Shown piece after piece: positions 1-7,544 of a stretch of 46,617 nt of DNA. The notes below the pieces were generated by a model, which worked only from the letters and a program-made list of their open reading frames with translations, made no database searches and was not told the DNA's origin. The translations under genes and the position numbers were made by a program. Origin of the DNA: Parcubacteria group bacterium Gr01-1014_30. Its GTDB lineage: Bacteria > Patescibacteriota > Minisyncoccia > Minisyncoccales > 2-12-FULL-40-12. Where the stretch lies: positions 1-46,617 of the forward strand of contig VMFS01000005.1 of assembly GCA_007376185.1 (NCBI GenBank), read 5' to 3'. How positions within the stretch are numbered: position 1 is the stretch's first letter; every line of letters starts with the position of its first letter.

Positions 1-99
1 AGACGCATTCCCCGCAATGTTCTAGGTCAGAGGGTGTACTTTGTTTCTCCCGAAGATCTTATTTTAAGCAAACTGCTGTGGTATAAAGAAAGCGAGTCA
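1..99 (+). repeat. Direct repeat copy 1 (identical to 2524-2622)
   Basis: Bases 1-99 are identical to 2524-2622 (offset 2523). Identity ends abruptly at base 100, where this copy carries on into the native C-terminus and the other copy jumps to a membrane-protein sequence. The repeat may extend to the left beyond the window. Confidence 0.95.
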
Positions 100-228
100 G
101 AGCTTCAGTTGCGAGATATTGAGTCTGTTTTGAAATTTCAGAAAAAACTTGACTGGGAGTATCTTAAAAAATGGGCTAAAATACACTCTACATTTAAAAC
201 CTTGGAGAAGTTAAAACGAAATGTTTAG
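1..228 (+). CDS. Nucleotidyltransferase, C-terminal end (5' part outside window)
   Basis: The reading frame is open from base 1, so the gene begins upstream. The 75 visible residues continue a nucleotidyltransferase-fold protein of the AbiEii/DUF6036-like type: the first 99 bases are identical to 2524-2622 inside the full-length nucleotidyltransferase gene at 2194. Here the native C-terminus is kept (residues after [15 protein letters not shown], then a basic tail). The stop at 226-228 overlaps the start of the next gene by 8 bases, so the two are probably cotranscribed and translationally coupled. Role is inferred only from family: such proteins are often toxins or accessory nucleotidyltransferases. 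The active-site half is not in the window. Confidence 0.75.
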   Translation, partial: RRIPRNVLGQRVYFVSPEDLILSKLLWYKESESELQLRDIESVLKFQKKLDWEYLKKWAKIHSTFKTLEKLKRNV

Positions 229-880
229 TCAAAATCACACCAAGCCGCCTATAAAATCCGTACTTATCGCTATTTTTAGCACAGCCGTTTTGCTTGGCGG
301 CTACTTGGCTCTGGCCGCATGGCAGAGCTGGTGGCCTTTTGAATTACAAAAACAGCAGGCCTGCACGCAGGAAGCTAAAATATGCCCTGATGGTACTGCC
401 GTAGGACGAACCGGCCCAAACTGCGAGTTTGCAGAGTGCCCGCCCGACCCAACCGCTGGCCTTGTCCCGAGCGAAGTCCAAGGGTGGCAAACCTATCGCA
501 ACGAGGAGTATGGGTTTGAGGTGAAGTACCCTGGAAATTGGCTCGTTAGTTTAGGTGATCCTCCGAGTCAATCTTCTCCAGCTTTTGGGCCAGCCGAAAA
601 TTATAGACCTCTAATTTTTATTAGAGCTGGTGCAAGATCATTGGACATGCTTGAGCGATCCTTAGATTCTACTATTTTAGAGAGAAATGAAGTAGTGATT
701 GGTGGCATGAAAGCTGAGGTTGTATTATACCAGCCACACGCACAAAGTTTACCGGAAAAAGACGTATTTTTTAGTAAAGATGGAATTGATTATCTTATTA
801 TAGGCAAAGAAGGCACAGAGGATGAAAAATCTTTAGAAATTTTCGACCAAATCCTCTCCACGTTCAGGTTTTTGGACTAA
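221..880 (+). CDS. Membrane-anchored Cys-rich secreted protein (copy 1)
   Basis: 219 residues. A short cytoplasmic N-terminus is followed by one transmembrane helix (about residues 14-34), then a conserved Cys-rich motif with C48, C55, C68 and C73 (pattern [24 protein letters not shown]), and a C-terminal domain that begins [19 protein letters not shown], which resembles the PsbP-like 'YGF-x-x-KYP-x-x-W' modules common in CPR secreted proteins. Expected topology is N-in, C-out. Paralogues lie at 1411-2034 and in the second half of 2194-3252, so this is a local family expansion. The ATG overlaps the preceding stop. Function unknown; the four cysteines may form disulfides. Confidence 0.85.
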   Translation: MFSQNHTKPPIKSVLIAIFSTAVLLGGYLALAAWQSWWPFELQKQQACTQEAKICPDGTAVGRTGPNCEFAECPPDPTAGLVPSEVQGWQTYRNEEYGFEVKYPGNWLVSLGDPPSQSSPAFGPAENYRPLIFIRAGARSLDMLERSLDSTILERNEVVIGGMKAEVVLYQPHAQSLPEKDVFFSKDGIDYLIIGKEGTEDEKSLEIFDQILSTFRFLD

Positions 881-893
881 ATTATTTAGTTCC

Positions 894-921
894 TTGCATT
901 TATGTGTAATTTAGCTATGAT
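894..921 (+). promoter_or_regulatory. Promoter before toxin-antitoxin pair
   Basis: TTGCAT (894-899), a 16-base spacer, then TATGAT (916-921). The ATG of the antitoxin is at 928, six bases after the -10 box, so the transcript would be leaderless or nearly so. Confidence 0.5.
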
Positions 922-927
922 GTAATT

Positions 928-1158
928 ATGACGGTAGCCACTATACCAAAAGAGCTTACTCGAAAAGGCGAGTTGGTAGTAATTCCTCGCAGAGAATACG
1001 AGGATTACTTGCGTTTCAAAATAACTGAAGTGAGGCGTTCAAAAGCTAAAATTGATGCAGGGCTTAGAAAATCGCTGCAAGAACTTCGGCAAGGAAAAGC
1101 AGTGGGTCCCTTCGGCAGCGCAAAAGATCTGATGAAATCTTTGAAATTCGTCCGTTAG
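928..1158 (+). CDS. Antitoxin-like protein of a type II toxin-antitoxin pair
   Basis: 76 residues. The N-terminal part (TIPKELTRKGELVVIPRREY) looks like a short AbrB/PHD-like DNA-binding or dimerisation segment with the 'PRREYEDYL' pattern typical of antitoxins; the rest is charged and helical and would wrap the toxin. It ends three bases before the start of a RelE/ParE-like toxin, the usual antitoxin-first order. It is expected to bind the toxin and repress its own promoter. Assignment rests mostly on size, order and neighbour; the exact antitoxin family is not certain. Confidence 0.7.
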   Translation: MTVATIPKELTRKGELVVIPRREYEDYLRFKITEVRRSKAKIDAGLRKSLQELRQGKAVGPFGSAKDLMKSLKFVR

Positions 1159-1161
1159 CTC

Positions 1162-1407
1162 ATGCAAGTTGAATATACTCCTCATTTTAAGAGAAAATTT
1201 GCAAAGTTGTCCGACGTAGTTCAGAGTAAATTTGAAAAGAAAATAACATTACTCTTGCGCAATATCCGCCACCCGTCGTTACACGCTAAAAAATTTGACG
1301 AAGCAGGAGATATTTGGCAGGCGCGCGTGGACGACAACGCGCGTTTTTATTTTAAAATTACAAGAAACACATATTCTCTTCTTGATATTAAGAAACATAA
1401 GGACTAA
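1162..1407 (+). CDS. RelE/ParE-superfamily toxin
   Basis: 81 residues. The pattern YTPHFKRKFAKL, a helix pair, then HAKKFDE, IWQARVDDNARFYFKI and a final SLLDIKKHKD matches the compact RelE/YafQ-type fold (two N-terminal helices and a beta sheet, with basic residues near the C-terminus). Family members are ribosome-dependent mRNA endonucleases or gyrase inhibitors. It follows the antitoxin with a three-base gap. It lies between two paralogous membrane-protein genes, so the pair may help to stabilise this duplicated patch. The length is normal for the family. Confidence 0.8.
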   Translation: MQVEYTPHFKRKFAKLSDVVQSKFEKKITLLLRNIRHPSLHAKKFDEAGDIWQARVDDNARFYFKITRNTYSLLDIKKHKD

Positions 1408-1410
1408 AAA

Positions 1411-2034
1411 GTGGGTGATTCTCCTCAAAACAAAAGCAATACCTATGTAGTTGTTGGACTCATCATTGCTGCCGTCCTACTCGGCGGATATTTTGCTTTG
1501 GCCGCATGGCAACTCTGGTGGCCGTTTGCAGTACAGCAACAGCAGGCTTGCACTCAGGAAGCTAAACTTTGTCCCGATGGTTCATATGTAGGCCGCACCG
1601 GCCCCAACTGCGAATTCGCCGCCTGTGCAGGAGAAGTTGATGTCTCCAATTGGCAAACCTATCGCAACGAGGAGTATGGAATAGAATTTAAATATCCCAA
1701 AAGCTGGGATGTTAAAGAGTATTTAGGAGAAGGGCAGATAGAGATTTTGGAATATATTCCAGATACACATAATGTAATTTATGTTACTGAAAGCGCTCGC
1801 TCTCTAGAAGAGTGGTTAATAGCTGACGATGAGTGGTCTCTTTATTATGACCCTGAAATGATGACAGACGCAGAGCCATTTCTTATTGGGGGAGAGGAAG
1901 CGCTTTCTGTACAAATTAGCGAACTTGTTCTTCCCATGACTATTATTGGTATCAGAAAAAGCGGACGTCTTTATATTATTGAGAGTAATTCTGGATTAAT
2001 AGATATCCTTTCCACCTTCAGGTTTATTGAATAA
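1411..2034 (+). CDS. Membrane-anchored Cys-rich secreted protein (copy 2)
   Basis: 207 residues with a GTG start three bases after the toxin stop. The layout is the same as the 221-880 paralogue: one transmembrane helix (about residues 12-33), the four-Cys motif (C47, C54, C67, C72), then the [20 protein letters not shown] domain. About 29 bases coding [10 protein letters not shown] are identical in the two genes (near 485 and 1652), showing recent duplication, while the rest of the C-terminal domain has diverged strongly. Exported anchored domain of unknown role. No ribosome-binding site is seen, so it may depend on coupling to the toxin gene. Confidence 0.85.
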   Translation: MGDSPQNKSNTYVVVGLIIAAVLLGGYFALAAWQLWWPFAVQQQQACTQEAKLCPDGSYVGRTGPNCEFAACAGEVDVSNWQTYRNEEYGIEFKYPKSWDVKEYLGEGQIEILEYIPDTHNVIYVTESARSLEEWLIADDEWSLYYDPEMMTDAEPFLIGGEEALSVQISELVLPMTIIGIRKSGRLYIIESNSGLIDILSTFRFIE

Positions 2035-2039
2035 TTTTT

Positions 2040-2237
2040 ATGCAGAGAGTTTCAAAAGCAAAAGTTAGGGCAAAGTTTCTGGAAAGGAAATCCGCACAGG
2101 ATATTCAGGACGAAATTTTTAGGAGCATGTCGGCCGGCAAGAAAATTAAACTTACATCCGATTTTTCAATGTTTTTATTAAAACAAAATCAAAATGGATT
2201 TCGAAGACTTAATCACAAAAATAGCCGCAATACTTGA
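2040..2237 (+). CDS. Small basic protein upstream of nucleotidyltransferase (possible partner)
   Basis: 65 residues, charged and mostly helical (MQRVSKAKVRAKFLERKSAQ and onward), with no family I recognise. It begins five bases after the preceding stop and overlaps the start of the nucleotidyltransferase by 44 bases in another frame. Small genes placed just before MNT/AbiEii-type nucleotidyltransferases are often cognate antitoxins or adaptors, so a partner role is a reasonable inference but nothing more. The long overlap is a reason for caution: the true end of translation could matter for expression of the next gene. Confidence 0.55.
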   Translation: MQRVSKAKVRAKFLERKSAQDIQDEIFRSMSAGKKIKLTSDFSMFLLKQNQNGFRRLNHKNSRNT

Positions 2238-3252
2238 CAAATTGTCGATTCCGTACGCCATTACCGGTGGCTACGCAGTTTCTGTATGGGGACGCCTTAG
2301 GGCAACTTTTGATATAGATGTTATCGTTGAACTCTCAGTAGTCAAAGGAGGTGAGTTAACACAGGCGCTCAAAGCGCTCTCTAAATCTGGCTATATTGAT
2401 GAGCTGATGGTGACGGACGCTGTTGAAAGTAAGGGAGAATTCAATTTTATCCATACCGAGTCCGGCATAAAAGTGGACTTTTGGGTGATGGAGCAAGATG
2501 GTTACGGCAGAGAAAAGTTAGCAAGACGCATTCCCCGCAATGTTCTAGGTCAGAGGGTGTACTTTGTTTCTCCCGAAGATCTTATTTTAAGCAAACTGCT
2601 GTGGTATAAAGAAAGCGAGTCAAATCTTTTTCAAAACCAACCTCGCGAGGAACCACCGACTAAGCCAGATTTCGTAGATGATTCCAGGCGGTCACTAAAG
2701 CTGCCACTCGCTATTATTTTAATCGTCGCCGCTTTGCTGACTAGCTACTTTGCTTTGGCCGCATGGCAAATCTGGTGGCCGTTTGAAGCACAAAAACAGC
2801 AGGCATGCACTCAAGAAGCAAAACTCTGTCCCGACGGTTCATATGTCGGCCGCACCGGGCCAAATTGTGAATTCGCCGAGTGCCCGGACTTTGTGGAAGA
2901 TATAATTTTTGGCCTCGAAGCAGAGGAGTTTTGCGGCCCTGAACCGCCGGCAGAATGTGGGCTTGGAACGCGGCTCGGTTGCAGAGTTGCTGACAAAAAA
3001 TGGGATTGCTACGATAATATACCAACTAGTCAGCCCATAGTAACTTTTGAACAATGCGTCGCAGCTGGAAATCCAGTGATGGAAAGTTTTCCGGAACAAT
3101 GTCGGGATAAAAGCGGAGCACTGTTTGTGAATTGGCAAGGAGCCGGCCAGTTTTGTATACAGATTATAGCCCCTGCTAGAAATCCGGCAACAGGCGAAGT
3201 CAGAGAATTTCCTACGCCCTGCGACGTGCCCGAGGGCTGGAAACAAATTTAG
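2194..3252 (+). CDS. Nucleotidyltransferase fused to membrane-anchored Cys-rich protein
   Basis: 352 residues in two parts. Residues 1-143 are a nucleotidyltransferase fold with the signature G25-G26 and, after RLRATF, D40-I-D42 (GG-x-DxD metal site), so catalysis is plausible. From residue 144 the frame runs into a linker, a transmembrane helix (about 170-190), the four-Cys motif shared with the neighbouring secreted proteins, and a further Cys-rich tail with FEQCVAAGNPVMESFPEQC. In copy 1 (1-880) these are two separate genes; here about 120 bases (corresponding to 100-219) are missing and one more base is lost, which joins the frames. The product would have a cytoplasmic enzyme domain and an external domain on one helix. 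The last residues of the original nucleotidyltransferase are lost, so activity is uncertain. Confidence 0.85.
   Translation: MDFEDLITKIAAILDKLSIPYAITGGYAVSVWGRLRATFDIDVIVELSVVKGGELTQALKALSKSGYIDELMVTDAVESKGEFNFIHTESGIKVDFWVMEQDGYGREKLARRIPRNVLGQRVYFVSPEDLILSKLLWYKESESNLFQNQPREEPPTKPDFVDDSRRSLKLPLAIILIVAALLTSYFALAAWQIWWPFEAQKQQACTQEAKLCPDGSYVGRTGPNCEFAECPDFVEDIIFGLEAEEFCGPEPPAECGLGTRLGCRVADKKWDCYDNIPTSQPIVTFEQCVAAGNPVMESFPEQCRDKSGALFVNWQGAGQFCIQIIAPARNPATGEVREFPTPCDVPEGWKQI
2524..2622 (+). repeat. Direct repeat copy 2 (identical to 1-99)
   Basis: This 99-base copy lies inside the fused gene. Directly after it the sequence resembles copy 1 from about base 220 onward, not base 100, which marks the deletion that made the fusion. 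Confidence 0.95.
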
Positions 3253-4424
3253 TGAATAGTTTTGCGGTGAAGTTTGCGGTAATAGCCGATGGCAAAGCGG
3301 TGGGCTTCTGCGTCAACTCGGAGTAAAAGATTGCGCAGTTCGGGCACTAACTCTGAGAGCTTAATTGGCTCTTTTTTATTGCTTTCGTATATTTTTACTC
3401 CTTTGTGACGGCTGTCTTTGGTCAGCGCGATGACATTAGTTTTTAGTTTGTAGTTTTTAGTTGTTAGTAAGGCGGCGTTGAGTTGCGCTTTACCTCCGTC
3501 AACAACTATCAAGCCGGGCAGAGGCCATTCTTTGTGGCGGAAGCGGCGCGTCAATACCTCTTTTAACATAGCTATGTCGTTGGGTTTTTTGTGCCAGCGA
3601 ATTTTAAACTTTCTGTATTCTTGTTTGTCGGAGCGGCCCTCTGTGAAAACAACCATGGCGCCTGTCGCAAACTTTCCTTGAATGTTAGAGACGTCGTAAC
3701 CTTCTATTCTGCGCCACTTCCTCGGCGGCGTAGCCGCTGCCGCTGCAGCTTGGTCTAACACTTTCGCGTTAGACATTACTTTTTCAAGAGAAACAATTCG
3801 GTCTCTTAACAGAGCCGCTTTTTCAAAGTCATGTTTTTTGCCGGCTTTTAACATCTCTTTTTCTAAGCGCAGGAGAACAGTTCTCCTTTGCCCTTTTAAT
3901 ACTTTGATTAGGTTTTTTATGTTTGCCTGATAACTTTTGGGGTCGGGGTTTGGCCCAGGGCAAAGGTTCAGATGGCACCAGGGGCATTTTGTCGCGGGGT
4001 GCTTTCGGGCCATATAGTACGGAAAAACTTTTCTTAGATATTTCAAAGTTTGCTTCAAAGCCCTTCCGTCCACAAACGGCCCAACGTAATTAGTTTTTAG
4101 TTTGTAGTTGGTAGTTTTTAGTTTCGTTTGGTGCGTTATAAGCATGCGGGGCAATTTTTCTTTGGTAACGGCTACGTAAAAGTAGTTCTTGTCGTCGCGC
4201 CATAAAATGTTGTATTTGGGCTTGTGCTTTTTTATTAACTTTGCTTCAAGAAGCAGGGCCTCAATTTCAGAGCCGGTCTCAAGATAGCTAACCTTCTTGG
4301 TTTGTTTAAGACGCTCTCGGTGCTGTTTGACTCTTTCACGCAGGTTGGCCGCTTTGCCGATGTATAAAACCTCTTTGCCCTTTTTGAAGATGTAAACCCC
4401 GGGGCCCTTTGGCAGCCTGCTCAC
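3249..4424 (-). CDS. uvrC: Excinuclease ABC subunit C, short form
   Basis: About 391 residues. It makes the incisions in nucleotide excision repair after UvrA/UvrB damage recognition. Visible parts in order: GIY-YIG nuclease (GPGVYIF, LYIGKA, then the E of EALLLEAKLIKKHKPKYN), a Cys pair region (CPWCHLNLC), a UVR motif (HDFEKAALLRDRI) for UvrB, and the RNase H-like part (IEGYDVSNIQG, GLIVVDGGKAQL, AHRFAIGYYRKL). The C-terminal HhH domain of the roughly 600-residue family is absent, as is common in CPR. I place the start at the GTG at 4424, just before SRLPKGPGVYIF; an upstream frame to 4556 would overlap the uvrA start and read through a cruciform. Three in-frame oddities occur: heptamer tracts at 4087-4128 and 3435-3470 and an Ala run over a hairpin at 3720-3756. 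Confidence 0.92.
   Translation of the reverse strand: MSRLPKGPGVYIFKKGKEVLYIGKAANLRERVKQHRERLKQTKKVSYLETGSEIEALLLEAKLIKKHKPKYNILWRDDKNYFYVAVTKEKLPRMLITHQTKLKTTNYKLKTNYVGPFVDGRALKQTLKYLRKVFPYYMARKHPATKCPWCHLNLCPGPNPDPKSYQANIKNLIKVLKGQRRTVLLRLEKEMLKAGKKHDFEKAALLRDRIVSLEKVMSNAKVLDQAAAAAATPPRKWRRIEGYDVSNIQGKFATGAMVVFTEGRSDKQEYRKFKIRWHKKPNDIAMLKEVLTRRFRHKEWPLPGLIVVDGGKAQLNAALLTTKNYKLKTNVIALTKDSRHKGVKIYESNKKEPIKLSELVPELRNLLLRVDAEAHRFAIGYYRKLHRKTIH
3435..3470 (-). repeat. Heptamer tract inside uvrC (C-terminal side)
   Basis: On the minus strand the sequence is a degenerate run of seven-base units of the form ACTAAAA/ACTACAA, coding TTKNYKLKTN in frame between GKAQLNAAL and VIALTK. Related tracts occur in uvrC again, atpG, and the lemA leader. 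Confidence 0.8.
3720..3756 (-). repeat. Hairpin coding a run of alanines in uvrC
   Basis: A GCGGC/GCCGC stem (3725-3729 with 3733-3737, loop GTA) and neighbouring GC-rich inverted repeats code six consecutive alanines followed by TPPRKW, between the UVR motif and the conserved IEGYDVSN segment. It looks like a small in-frame insertion in a variable linker. Confidence 0.6.
4087..4128 (-). repeat. Heptamer tract inside uvrC (N-terminal side)
   Basis: Minus-strand units AACTAAA/AACTACC/AACTACA repeat with a seven-base period and code KLKTTNYKLKTN in frame, just before the conserved YVGPF motif of UvrC. Confidence 0.8.
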
Positions 4425-4441
4425 TTGACCCCGTAATACAA

Positions 4442-4492
4442 CTTCCGGCGCGTTCTTTTCAAGAACGCGAAGTCGCCGTAGGCGACCGGAAG
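4442..4492. repeat. Three-way-junction inverted repeat between uvrC and uvrA
   Basis: An outer stem (CTTCCGG 4442-4448 with CCGGAAG 4486-4492) encloses two hairpins: 4449-4457 with 4461-4469 (nine base pairs, loop TTC) and 4472-4477 with 4481-4486 (loop GTA, sharing one base with the outer stem). It lies in the divergent intergenic region if uvrC starts at 4424. Confidence 0.8.
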
Positions 4493-4504
4493 ATGATATA
4501 CGGG

Positions 4505-4534
4505 GTTGAGATATTTTCAACTTTTGTGTATAAT
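4505..4534 (+). promoter_or_regulatory. uvrA promoter, leaderless start
   Basis: TTGAGA (4505-4510), 18-base spacer, TATAAT (4529-4534). The uvrA ATG follows after only eight bases, so transcription should begin at or next to the start codon. No SOS (LexA) box is evident. Confidence 0.65.
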
Positions 4535-4542
4535 TAGCGACC

Positions 4543-7479
4543 ATGACGATAGGCAATTATATCAAAATTCGTGGAGCCAGGACACACAATTTAAAAAACG
4601 TGAACGTTGACATACCAAAGAATAAACTGGTGGTGATTACCGGCATTTCGGGTTCGGGAAAATCATCTCTTGCCTTTGACACGCTTTACGCCGAAGGCCA
4701 AAGAAGATATGTGGAGTCCTTGTCCGCTTACGCAAGGCAATTCTTGGGCGTGATGGAAAAACCCGACGCCGACTCAATTGAAGGCATAAGCCCTGCCATT
4801 TCAATTGACCAAAGAAAGGCCTCGCACAACCCCCGCTCTACCGTCGGCACTATCACCGAAATCTACGATTATTTGCGACTTCTTTTTGCCAGAGCTGGCG
4901 TTCCTCACTGCCCCAAGTGTAAAAAAAAGGTTTGGCGGCAAACAATTGACCAAATTGTGGAGCAGGTTTTGAAACTTCCCAGAAAAACTGAGATTTTAAT
5001 TTTGGGCCCGGTGGTTTCGGGCAAAAAAGGCGAACACCAAGGCGTGGTGGAAGAAATCAAGAGAGCCGGCTTTGCCAGGGTTAGAGTAAACGGAATAACT
5101 TACCGTACAGAAGAAGCCCTTGGCACAAAGTTGGACCGTAATAAAAAGCACAACATTGAAGTGGTGGTGGACAGATTAGTCCTTGATAAAGATTTGGATA
5201 GGACGAGGTTAGTGGACTCTTTGGAAACGGCTTTGAAGCTGGGCAAAGGAACGGTTAGCGTTAATCGTTTAGCGCAGCCCGTATCGTCTAACGTTAGACG
5301 TAAGACGGCAAACGAAACGGGTAGCGATAAACGACAAACGACCAACGATTTACTGTTTTCAGAACATTTTGCTTGCGAGGAGTGTGAAATTTCTTTGCCG
5401 GAGTTGGAACCGCGCCTTTTTTCTTTTAACAGCCCTTTTGGCGCTTGTTCTCCCTGCCAGGGCCTTGGCGAGAAACTTGAGGTTGACCCAAAATTGGTTT
5501 TGCCAAACCCTAACCTGTCAATTGCCGAGGGCGCCATTTTCCCTTGGGCAAGGGCTTCGCACAAAGTTGGGCGCCAGGGGTTTTTTTGGTGGCAGCTGCA
5601 AGAGCTGTCGGAAAAGGAAAAAATTGATTTGAACTCACCGGTTAAAAACTTGCCCGAAGACAAAGTTGATTTAATTCTGGAACTTGTCGTTTCTTCTTTG
5701 GAAAGGCGATACCGCGAAACGGACTCAGAATATACAAGAGAGGAAATTGAGCAGTATATGGTGGAGAAAAAATGCGACAAGTGCAAAGGTAGAAGATTGA
5801 AGCCAGAGGCCTTGGCCGTAACCGTGGCCGGTAAATCAATAGACGAAATCGTTGAAACGCAAGTTGATAGAGCTAAAGAATTCTTTGAAAACCTACTAAA
5901 CCCTAAACCCAGCCCTTTCTGGAAAGAGCGGGGTAAACCCTATACCCTAAACCCTCAAGTGCGCAAGATTGTTCAGCCCATCGTTAAAGAAATCGTTAAT
6001 CGCTTGCAATTTTTGGTTGACGTCGGCCTTGAATATTTAACTATGGACAGGAAAGCTCAAACTTTGGCAGGCGGAGAGGAGCAAAGAATAAGGTTAGCCA
6101 CTCAGCTTGGTTCAAAACTGACCGGTGTTTTGTATATTCTTGATGAACCATCGGTTGGCCTTCACGCCAGAGACCAAGGGCGACTTATCGCGACCTTAAA
6201 GGAGCTGAGGGATTTGGGTAACACCGTTGTGGCTGTTGAACACGATTCCCAAACCGTGCACGCTTCTGACTGGGTGGTGGATATTGGGCCCGGAGCTGGG
6301 AAACACGGCGGCAAAGTAGTTTTTGAGGGAACGCCCAGGGCGCTGTTAAAGGCCAATACGTTGACCGGGAAGTACTTATCAGGGAGGTTAGCGGTTAGCG
6401 TTAATCGTTTAGCGCAGCCCGTATCGTCTAACGTTAGACGTAAGACGGCAAACGAAACGGGCATCGCTACCGATAAACGAAAGACGAATTACTTAATTAT
6501 AAAAGGTGCTAAAGAGCACAACCTTAAAAACATTGACGTTAAGATACCACTGGGGAAGTTCGTGTGTATCACCGGCGTTTCGGGCTCGGGTAAAAGTTCT
6601 TTGATGCAAGACATTTTGGCCAAGGCCTTAATGAAAAAGTTTTACAGGGCAAAAGAAGAGCCGGGGCTACACGAGAAAATTTTGGGAACAGAACATTTGG
6701 ATAAAGCTGTCGTGGTTACCCAAGAACCTATTGGCAGAACCCCAAGAAGCAACCCAGCCACTTACACCGGCGCCTTTACATATATAAGGGATATTTTTTC
6801 CTCGACGAGAGAAGCCCGCGTGCGCGGATACAGACCAGGCCGTTTTTCTTTCAACGTTAAGGGCGGCAGGTGCGAGGCGTGCGAGGGCCAAGGCGTAAAA
6901 AAAATTGAGATGTACTTTTTGCCAGACGTCTATGTTGAGTGTCAGGAATGCAAAGGAAAAAGATTTAACAAAGAAACTTTGGCGGTGGAGTATAAAGGGA
7001 AAAACATAGCCGACGTTTTATCAATGACCGTGGAAGAGGCCTTGGAGTTTTTCAAAAACATACCGGCTCTCCATGCAAAGTTGAAAACGCTCAACGACGT
7101 TGGTTTGGGTTACATTGAAGTGGGCCAGCCGGCGCCCTCTTTGTCGGGAGGGGAGGCGCAAAGAGTAAAACTGGCAACGGAACTGGCAAGAAAGGCGACT
7201 GGCAGGAGTTTGTATATTCTGGATGAACCCACAACTGGGCTTCACTTGGACGACATTAAAAAATTGATTTTCGTTTTACGCGGCCTTGTTGATAAAGGCA
7301 ACACGGTGCTTTCGACCGAACACCAGATAGATTTTATTCGCGCTTCTGACTGGGTAATAGATTTGGGTCCGGAAGGCGGGGACAAGGGCGGCAGAATCGT
7401 GACCGAAGGCCCGCCTTCAGAAATCGCCAAAAACAAAAAAAGCTATACCAGTAGATATCTAAGATCGGGAAGGGCTTGA
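4543..7479 (+). CDS. uvrA: Excinuclease ABC subunit A
   Basis: 978 residues, slightly longer than the usual 940. It is the damage-recognition ATPase dimer of nucleotide excision repair. Seen in order: first Walker A (GISGSGKS, residues 34-41), zinc pair CPKC, signature-region CEEC and CSPCQGLG zinc site, ABC signature LAGGEEQR with Walker B YILDEPS, then the second ATPase with GVSGSGKSS, zinc module [15 protein letters not shown], signature LSGGEAQR and [10 protein letters not shown]. The extra length is in three linkers: two copies of a 70-base element (residues about 237-260 and 617-640) and a telomere-like heptamer segment (about 450-471). Each replaces a loop that is variable in the family, so the protein should work. 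Ends in TGA, which overlaps the groES -35 box. Confidence 0.97.
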   Translation: MTIGNYIKIRGARTHNLKNVNVDIPKNKLVVITGISGSGKSSLAFDTLYAEGQRRYVESLSAYARQFLGVMEKPDADSIEGISPAISIDQRKASHNPRSTVGTITEIYDYLRLLFARAGVPHCPKCKKKVWRQTIDQIVEQVLKLPRKTEILILGPVVSGKKGEHQGVVEEIKRAGFARVRVNGITYRTEEALGTKLDRNKKHNIEVVVDRLVLDKDLDRTRLVDSLETALKLGKGTVSVNRLAQPVSSNVRRKTANETGSDKRQTTNDLLFSEHFACEECEISLPELEPRLFSFNSPFGACSPCQGLGEKLEVDPKLVLPNPNLSIAEGAIFPWARASHKVGRQGFFWWQLQELSEKEKIDLNSPVKNLPEDKVDLILELVVSSLERRYRETDSEYTREEIEQYMVEKKCDKCKGRRLKPEALAVTVAGKSIDEIVETQVDRAKEFFENLLNPKPSPFWKERGKPYTLNPQVRKIVQPIVKEIVNRLQFLVDVGLEYLTMDRKAQTLAGGEEQRIRLATQLGSKLTGVLYILDEPSVGLHARDQGRLIATLKELRDLGNTVVAVEHDSQTVHASDWVVDIGPGAGKHGGKVVFEGTPRALLKANTLTGKYLSGRLAVSVNRLAQPVSSNVRRKTANETGIATDKRKTNYLIIKGAKEHNLKNIDVKIPLGKFVCITGVSGSGKSSLMQDILAKALMKKFYRAKEEPGLHEKILGTEHLDKAVVVTQEPIGRTPRSNPATYTGAFTYIRDIFSSTREARVRGYRPGRFSFNVKGGRCEACEGQGVKKIEMYFLPDVYVECQECKGKRFNKETLAVEYKGKNIADVLSMTVEEALEFFKNIPALHAKLKTLNDVGLGYIEVGQPAPSLSGGEAQRVKLATELARKATGRSLYILDEPTTGLHLDDIKKLIFVLRGLVDKGNTVLSTEHQIDFIRASDWVIDLGPEGGDKGGRIVTEGPPSEIAKNKKSYTSRYLRSGRA
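5252..5321 (+). repeat. In-frame palindromic element in uvrA, copy 1
   Basis: 70 bases identical to 6392-6461 (offset 1140) and in the same codon phase. It contains a perfect 16-base palindrome (5285-5300, CGTCTAACGTTAGACG) and CCCGT/ACGGG ends (5278-5282, 5317-5321). It codes [20 protein letters not shown] in a linker just before the [12 protein letters not shown] segment. Degenerate heptamers (AACGATA, AACGACA, AACGACC) follow it. Confidence 0.95.
5892..5957 (+). repeat. Telomere-like heptamers in uvrA
   Basis: Units CCCTAAA, CCCTATA, CCCTAAA and CCCTCAA flank a GC-rich hairpin-like segment. They code a Pro/Lys-rich stretch ([20 protein letters not shown]) in frame where other UvrA proteins have a short loop before the [16 protein letters not shown] segment. 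Confidence 0.7.
6392..6461 (+). repeat. In-frame palindromic element in uvrA, copy 2
   Basis: Identical to 5252-5321 and in the same codon phase; the palindrome is at 6425-6440. It lies in the linker between the two ATPase halves (after [10 protein letters not shown] and before [15 protein letters not shown]). Downstream flank CGATAAACGA is also shared with copy 1 after a six-base difference. Confidence 0.95.
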
Positions 7480-7504
7480 CAATGTTTTTTGGTTGTAATA
7501 ATAT
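7476..7504 (+). promoter_or_regulatory. groESL promoter
   Basis: A perfect TTGACA (7476-7481) overlapping the uvrA stop, a 17-base spacer, and TAATAT (7499-7504). Expected transcription start is about 7511, just before the CIRCE-like site. Confidence 0.7.
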
Positions 7505-7517
7505 CCAAAGGTAGTAA

Positions 7518-7544
7518 TTAGCACTCAACCCGTTCGATTGCTAC
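7518..7544 (+). promoter_or_regulatory. CIRCE-like operator (HrcA site)
   Basis: The left half TTAGCACTC (7518-7526) is a perfect CIRCE half-site. After exactly nine bases, GATTGCTAC (7536-7544) matches seven of nine positions of the expected GAGTGCTAA. CIRCE is the HrcA repressor site of groESL and dnaK operons; position just downstream of the promoter fits. hrcA is not in the window. Confidence 0.8.

Noticed and set aside
4425-4556. N-terminal extension of uvrC to 4556
   Set aside because: It would read through a three-way hairpin, overlap the uvrA start, and add 44 residues not seen before the GPGVYIF motif in the family.
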